Position numbers and translations under genes: made by a program. Shown here one piece after another: positions 14,424 through 18,409 of a stretch of DNA of 18,409 bases. The number at the start of each line of letters is the position of its first letter. The first letter of the stretch is position 1. This DNA is from AG-12 sp035531535 (GTDB lineage Bacteria; Chloroflexota; Dormibacteria; Aeolococcales; Bog-877). The stretch is taken from the NCBI GenBank assembly GCA_035531535.1, contig DATKSV010000074.1, forward strand, positions 1-18,409, in the 5' to 3' direction. The notes beneath the pieces were generated by a model. It was not told the DNA's origin. It made no database searches and worked only from the letters and a program-made list of their open reading frames with translations.

Positions 14424-15230
14424 ATGCTTATGGAGGGCAGAGCGGTGCCGCCTGAGGGCGCTTTCGCGGCGGTCGGAGAGGCAGCCGTCGCTCTTGACGA
14501 CCTGCGGGTCAGTTTCGGGGCCACAGAGGTCCTGAAGGGGATCTCGGCGCGTATCTCCCGAGGCAAGGTCACCGCCCTGATCGGGCCCACCGGCTGTGGC
14601 AAGACCACTCTCCTGCGGACGCTCAAACGGCTCCACGACCAGCGGCCCGGATTTCACCTCGAGGGGAGCATCCGGCTGGAGGGGAGCAACATCTACGCTC
14701 GCGGCACCGACGTCCGCGACCTGCGCCGGAGAATGGGGATGCTGTTTCAGCGGCCCAACCCGTTTCCCCAGAGCATCGCGGAGAACGTCTCCCTGGGGGC
14801 ACGCATCCACGGGCTCTGGGCGCGGGGCGAGGTGAAGGCGCGAACCGAGGGGCTGCTCAGGGATGTGGGCCTGTGGGAGGCCGTGCGGGACCGCCTCGGC
14901 GGGACTCCGTTCATGCTCTCGGGGGGCCAGCAGCAGCTCCTCTGCATGGCCCGGGCGCTGGCGGTGGAGCCGGAAGTTCTGCTCTTGGACGAGCCGACAT
15001 CCTCGCTAGACCCCCGCAGTACCGGCCGGATTGAGGAGCTGGTGGCCAGCTTCCGCGGCAGCAAGACGGTGGTGTTTGTCACCCACAACCTGCAGCAGGC
15101 GGCGCGCTGCGCCGACGAGGTCCTGTTCATGATGGCGGGGGAGGCGATCGAGCAGGCGCCGGTTCGCGACTTCTTCGATCACCCCGGGGATGAGCGGAGC
15201 CGCGCCTACGTTGAGGGACGAACGGTCTAA
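14424..15230 (+). CDS. pstB: Phosphate ABC transporter ATP-binding protein
   Basis: This 268-residue cytoplasmic ATPase drives phosphate import through PstC/PstA. Walker A is GPTGCGKTT with K60, the Q-loop is MLFQRPNPFP, the signature is LSGGQQQ from about residue 165, and Walker B is LLLDEPTSSLDP, followed by the switch histidine in FVTHN. QRPNPFP and the LKRLHD stretch after Walker A are PstB-specific. One oddity is QQQLLCMARAL where PstB usually has QQQRL. I chose the ATG at 14424 for the fit with the -10 element and leaderless start. An ATG at 14430 is an alternative, and the open frame to 14382 lies within the Pho-box repeats. It is the first gene of the unit, ahead of pstS, which is unusual: the common order is pstSCAB. 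Confidence 0.93.
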   Translation: MLMEGRAVPPEGAFAAVGEAAVALDDLRVSFGATEVLKGISARISRGKVTALIGPTGCGKTTLLRTLKRLHDQRPGFHLEGSIRLEGSNIYARGTDVRDLRRRMGMLFQRPNPFPQSIAENVSLGARIHGLWARGEVKARTEGLLRDVGLWEAVRDRLGGTPFMLSGGQQQLLCMARALAVEPEVLLLDEPTSSLDPRSTGRIEELVASFRGSKTVVFVTHNLQQAARCADEVLFMMAGEAIEQAPVRDFFDHPGDERSRAYVEGRTV

Positions 15231-15282
15231 CTGCGAGGGGGACGCCCCATACCAGTTCGATGGAGGTTCAGCAAATTTCTAT

Positions 15283-15289
15283 GGAAGGA
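15283..15289 (+). promoter_or_regulatory. Shine-Dalgarno for pstS
   Basis: GGAAGGA ends 4 nt before the pstS ATG. The 63-bp gap between pstB and pstS has this site and a small GGGG/CCCC hairpin near 15237, but no clear promoter. Confidence 0.6.
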
Positions 15290-15293
15290 TTCA

Positions 15294-16451
15294 ATGCACC
15301 CTAAATTCATCGGCAACCCACGATTCGGCGTGATTCCACTGGCGCTCGGCGTCTGCGCGTTGGCGCTGAGCGCCTGCGGCACGACCACCCCCACCCACCC
15401 CGCCAAGAGCTCGGCCAAGAGCAGCAGCGCCAGCAGTCCGGCCGCGGCGGCCACTGGTAACCCCAGCACCCCCGTCACCCTCAACGAGGCGGGATCGACC
15501 CTGATATATCCCTACCTGCAGGTGCTGGCGCCTCAGGTGCACGCGGCCTACTCCAACATCACCCTGGCTCCGGGCCCAGGCGGCTCGGGGTTGGGGATCA
15601 GCGAGGCCGTCGGCAAGCTGGTCCAGATGGGGGGCTCGGACGCCTACCTCTCCCCTGCGCAGGCGACCGCCAATCCCAGCCTGCTCAACATCCCGATCGC
15701 GATCTCAGCCCAAGCGGTCGACTACAACGTGCCCGGGATGCCCGCCAATCTCAAGATAACCGGCAACATCCTGGCCCAAATGTATGAGGGCAAGATCACG
15801 GAGTGGAACGACCCTCAGCTGGCCCGCATCAACCCCGGGGTCACGCTCCCGGCCGTGAAGGTGGTGCCGGTGCGAAGGGTGGACTCCTCTGGGGACACCT
15901 TCATCTTCACCAGCTTGCTGACCAAGACCAACACGGCCTGGGCCAACGGGCCCGCCTTCGGGACCACCGTGACCTGGCCCTCCGTCTCCAATGAACTCAC
16001 CGCCAACGGCAACCCCGGCATGATCCAGGTCTGCAAGGCGAATCCTGGATGCATCGCCTACATCGGTGTCAGCGTGGAGAACACCGCCCTTCAGCAAGGT
16101 CTCCAGGAGGCCCTGCTGCAGAACCAGGCGGGCAAGTACCTGGTCCCCGACCTGGCCACGATCACCTCAGCGGTCAACGCCTCGTCCGGCAGCACGCCGG
16201 CCAACCTGCGCCAGTCGCTGATCTACAGTTCGGGGGCCAACTCCTACCCGATCATCAACTTCGAGTACCTGATGATCCAGCAGACCCAGCCCAACCCCAC
16301 CACCGCGCAGGCGATTCGCACCTTCCTGTACTGGGCGATCAGCCCCACCGGTGGTGCCACTGGCGGCAACCTCTCGGCGGTGAACTTCGTGGCTCTGCCG
16401 ACCAGCGTGATCCCCAAGGTGGAAGCCGCGATCAACAAGATCACGGGGTAG
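15294..16451 (+). CDS. pstS: Phosphate-binding lipoprotein
   Basis: This 385-residue extracytoplasmic lipoprotein captures inorganic phosphate for the Pst channel. The N-terminus has a few charged residues, a hydrophobic stretch and a lipobox LSAC with the lipidated C28, then a Ser/Ala/Thr-rich linker of about 30 residues. Phosphate-pocket marks are EAGSTLIYPYL (usually GAGST), GPGGSGLGI (usually GSGGG), QMGGSDAYL (usually FGASD), and RRVDSSGDTFIFTSLL (usually R.DSSGTT..FT). These wording changes place it in a divergent PstS branch, but the motif order is intact. The start is supported by GGAAGGA 4 nt upstream. Its stop is 13 bp before pstC. Confidence 0.92.
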   Translation: MHPKFIGNPRFGVIPLALGVCALALSACGTTTPTHPAKSSAKSSSASSPAAAATGNPSTPVTLNEAGSTLIYPYLQVLAPQVHAAYSNITLAPGPGGSGLGISEAVGKLVQMGGSDAYLSPAQATANPSLLNIPIAISAQAVDYNVPGMPANLKITGNILAQMYEGKITEWNDPQLARINPGVTLPAVKVVPVRRVDSSGDTFIFTSLLTKTNTAWANGPAFGTTVTWPSVSNELTANGNPGMIQVCKANPGCIAYIGVSVENTALQQGLQEALLQNQAGKYLVPDLATITSAVNASSGSTPANLRQSLIYSSGANSYPIINFEYLMIQQTQPNPTTAQAIRTFLYWAISPTGGATGGNLSAVNFVALPTSVIPKVEAAINKITG

Positions 16452-16464
16452 AGCCCAGGCAGCA

Positions 16465-17556
16465 GTGGTCCGCTTGATGAGATTCCTTGGCAACGCGCGT
16501 GGGACCGGCGGCGACGCCGGTCCCACCGTGGTGCCTCCGCGCCGCCGGCTTGCCGACGCCGACCTGACCCGTCGGGACAGGGCGGTGCGCGCCGCGTTCC
16601 TGGCGGCGGCGCTGGTGCCCACTCTGATGCTGCTGTTCCTGGCGGCGGAGATGGTTCGGGAGGCGATTCCGGCGTTCGTCTACAGCGGCAGCAACTTCTT
16701 CACCGGCCAGATCTTCACCTTCGGCAATCTCTACGTCACCAAGGAGACCATCCACAACGGCGTGGCCGCGCCGCACGGGGCCAGCTACGGCGCCCTGCCC
16801 TTCATCTTTGGCACTCTGGTGTCATCCTTGATCGCGCTGCTGATCGCCGTGCCGGTGGCGGTCGGGGCGGTGCTGGCCCTGACTGAGCGAGTGCCGACGA
16901 GGCTTCAGAGCAGCCTCTCGATCTTCTTGGAGTTGCTGGCCGGGATTCCCAGTGTGGTCTACGGTTTCTGGGGCATCCTGGTGTTCGGGCCCTTGCTGGC
17001 CAAGCACGTCTTCCCCAGCTTGACCGGCCTCGGCTCAGTGCTTCCCTTCTTCCGAGGTGGGGTAGGCGGTGGCGAGGGGCTGCTGACCGCCTCTCTGATC
17101 CTGGCGGTCATGATCGTTCCGATCATCGCCGCCACCACTCGTGAGCTCATCCGCACGGTACCGATCCTGGCCAAGGAAGGGGCGCTGGCGCTGGGGATGA
17201 CCCAGTACGAAACTGCCAAGGTGGTGACCATCCCCTACGTCCGGAGGGGCATTCTGGCGGCGGCCATCCTGGGCTGGGCGCGTGCCTTGGGGGAGACCAT
17301 GGCAGTTTTGATGATCAGCGGCAATCTGCTAAATGGCTTTCCGGTGAATATCTACTCGCCGTTCTCGACCATGGCCGCCACCATCGTGGCCATGCTGGAC
17401 TCCGCGCTCACGGATGCCACCGGAATGGCGATTCACGCTCTGGCCGCCATCGGCGTGGTGCTGTTGGTGATAACTGTCGCCACCAACCTGATCGGCCGCC
17501 TGGTGATCAGGCGCGTCAGTGGCGGGGCGGTGCTCCCCGTGGGCCGAGGCATTTGA
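16465..17556 (+). CDS. pstC: Phosphate ABC transporter permease PstC
   Basis: This 363-residue inner-membrane permease pairs with PstA to form the phosphate channel. About 40 charged cytoplasmic residues precede the first helix (AAFLAAALVPTLMLLFLAAEM). An external loop follows, then PFIFGTLVSSLIALLIAVPVAVG and further helices. The ATPase-contact (EAA-like) loop is ELIRTVPILAKEGALALGMTQ. ALGETMAVLMISGN is a PstC hallmark, as is GIPSVVYGFWG. The start is GTG 16465 or ATG 16477, neither with a strong ribosome site. The stop overlaps the TTG of pstA by 4 bases (TTGA). Confidence 0.92.
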   Translation: MVRLMRFLGNARGTGGDAGPTVVPPRRRLADADLTRRDRAVRAAFLAAALVPTLMLLFLAAEMVREAIPAFVYSGSNFFTGQIFTFGNLYVTKETIHNGVAAPHGASYGALPFIFGTLVSSLIALLIAVPVAVGAVLALTERVPTRLQSSLSIFLELLAGIPSVVYGFWGILVFGPLLAKHVFPSLTGLGSVLPFFRGGVGGGEGLLTASLILAVMIVPIIAATTRELIRTVPILAKEGALALGMTQYETAKVVTIPYVRRGILAAAILGWARALGETMAVLMISGNLLNGFPVNIYSPFSTMAATIVAMLDSALTDATGMAIHALAAIGVVLLVITVATNLIGRLVIRRVSGGAVLPVGRGI

Positions 17557-18407
17557 GCGTGAGATCCACCCTCCGCCGGGGACGCGATGCGGTCTTCTGG
17601 GGCCTTTGCCTGCTGGCGCTGGCCCTCGTGATCGTGCCCTCCCTGGCCATCATCGCCAGCCTCCTGCAGCAGTCCGCCCCAGCTCTGAACCCGCACCTGG
17701 TCACTGCCACCACGGCCACCAACGGTCTCCAGAACGCGATTCTGGGAAGCCTTCTTCTGATGGTGGGCATCCTGGTGGTGGCCGGGCCGGTGGGGATCGC
17801 CGCCGGCATCTACCTGGCTGAGTTCGCCAGTCCCGGCCGCGGCGGCATTCTTCGCCTCGGGTACGAGACCTTGGCCGGGATCCCCTCGATCGTGATCGGC
17901 TTCGTCGGCTACATAGTCCTGGACCAAGAGTTCCACTGGGGCTTCTCGCTGCTGGCGGCGATCCTGGCGCTGTCTGCCATCGTCCTGCCGTATGTAGTCA
18001 AGACCACCGAGGTGGCTCTCCTGCAGGTTCCCGCCACCCTGCGCGACGCCGCCATCGCACTGGGGCTGCCCCGTGTCACCATCCTCCGGCGTGCCCTTTT
18101 GCCGCCTGCCCTTCCGGGGATCGCATCGGGAGTGGTGGTGGCGCTGGCGATCGCCGTCGGTGAGACAGCTCCCCTGCTCTACACGGTAGGGTTCACCGAC
18201 CAGAACCCGACGCTATCTCTCTTCCAGCATCCCATCGGCTATTTGACCTACGTTGTCTACCTCAATGCCACCTTGCCCACCCAGCTGGAACATGAGGTGG
18301 CAGGGGCGGCCGGGCTAATCATCTTGGCTATGATCCTGGCCCTGATCGGCCTGGGCAGGTGGGCTGGTCGGCGGGCCGCTCGCTATGCCGCCCAGTTGCC
18401 CACTTAG
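17553..18407 (+). CDS. pstA: Phosphate ABC transporter permease PstA
   Basis: This 284-residue inner-membrane partner of PstC has about six helices. Family marks are AGIYLAEFA, YETLAGIPSIVIGF, LPYVVKTTEVALLQVPATLRDAAIALGLP (the ATPase-contact loop) and AIAVGETAPLLYTVGF. It is complete: the stop is at 18405-18407, two bases before the window end. I took the TTG at 17553, which overlaps the pstC stop; a GTG at 17559 two codons later is equally plausible. A phoU gene often follows this operon, but it would lie outside the window. Confidence 0.92.
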   Translation: MSVRSTLRRGRDAVFWGLCLLALALVIVPSLAIIASLLQQSAPALNPHLVTATTATNGLQNAILGSLLLMVGILVVAGPVGIAAGIYLAEFASPGRGGILRLGYETLAGIPSIVIGFVGYIVLDQEFHWGFSLLAAILALSAIVLPYVVKTTEVALLQVPATLRDAAIALGLPRVTILRRALLPPALPGIASGVVVALAIAVGETAPLLYTVGFTDQNPTLSLFQHPIGYLTYVVYLNATLPTQLEHEVAGAAGLIILAMILALIGLGRWAGRRAARYAAQLPT

Positions 18408-18409
18408 CC

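Noticed and set aside
1..18409. Defence island, CRISPR array, phage or transposon
   Set aside because: I saw no repeat-spacer arrays, transposase, integrase, toxin-antitoxin or restriction genes. Apart from one ABC relic, the content is housekeeping and transport genes.

Overview
The window is GC-rich bacterial chromosome with no tRNA, rRNA, CRISPR array, phage gene or insertion sequence that I can see. Genes are tightly packed, several overlap by 4 or 8 bases (ATGGCTGA, GTGA, TTGA, ATGA), and GTG/TTG starts are common. The ATPases resemble actinobacterial proteins (mycobacterial CtpE, the Acidothermus-type P1B-5 pump). However, acetyl-CoA carboxylase carboxyltransferase is made as separate AccD (zinc-finger) and AccA subunits, which is not the usual actinobacterial arrangement. 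A high-GC actinobacterium or a neighbouring terrabacterial lineage (Chloroflexota or Dormibacterota-like) fits best. This placement is inference only.

Layout. (1) 360-4983, minus strand: two P-type ATPases in one overlapping unit. A CtpE-like cation pump lies upstream, and a P1B-5 metal pump carrying a C-terminal diiron hemerythrin-like domain lies downstream. (2) 5650-6357, minus: a membrane protein made of two DUF4389-like repeats, followed by a strong hairpin. (3) 6425-6880, minus: a decayed fragment of an ABC-transporter ATPase that has lost its P-loop. (4) 6936-9259, plus: a methylenetetrahydrofolate-reductase-like protein whose stop overlaps the start of a group II PLP-dependent decarboxylase, then a GtrA-family membrane protein (9335-9928). 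(5) 10046-11730, minus: accD-accA. (6) 11906-14322, plus: fabH-fabF, divergent from accD-accA. The region between them holds a perfect 8-bp inverted repeat with 25 bp between the arms. (7) 14424-18407, plus: a complete high-affinity phosphate ABC transporter in the unusual order pstB-pstS-pstC-pstA. It is preceded by four 11-bp direct repeats that look like a PhoP/PhoB box, and by a -10 element that would give a leaderless pstB message.

How the genes work together. accDA makes malonyl-CoA (with biotin carboxylase and BCCP encoded elsewhere). FabH starts and FabF elongates acyl chains, so the two divergent units form a fatty-acid synthesis block that could be co-regulated through the shared inverted repeat. 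PstS binds phosphate outside the membrane, PstC/PstA form the channel and PstB powers it. The paired ATPases handle cations or transition metals.

The most interesting points are the hemerythrin-fused pump paired with the CtpE-like pump, the Pho-box array with leaderless pstB, the symmetric acc/fab intergenic element, the P-loop-less ABC relic, and the coupled MTHFR-like/decarboxylase pair in which the expected catalytic tyrosine of the decarboxylase appears to be leucine. I found nothing that clearly amounts to an undescribed defence or mobile system.
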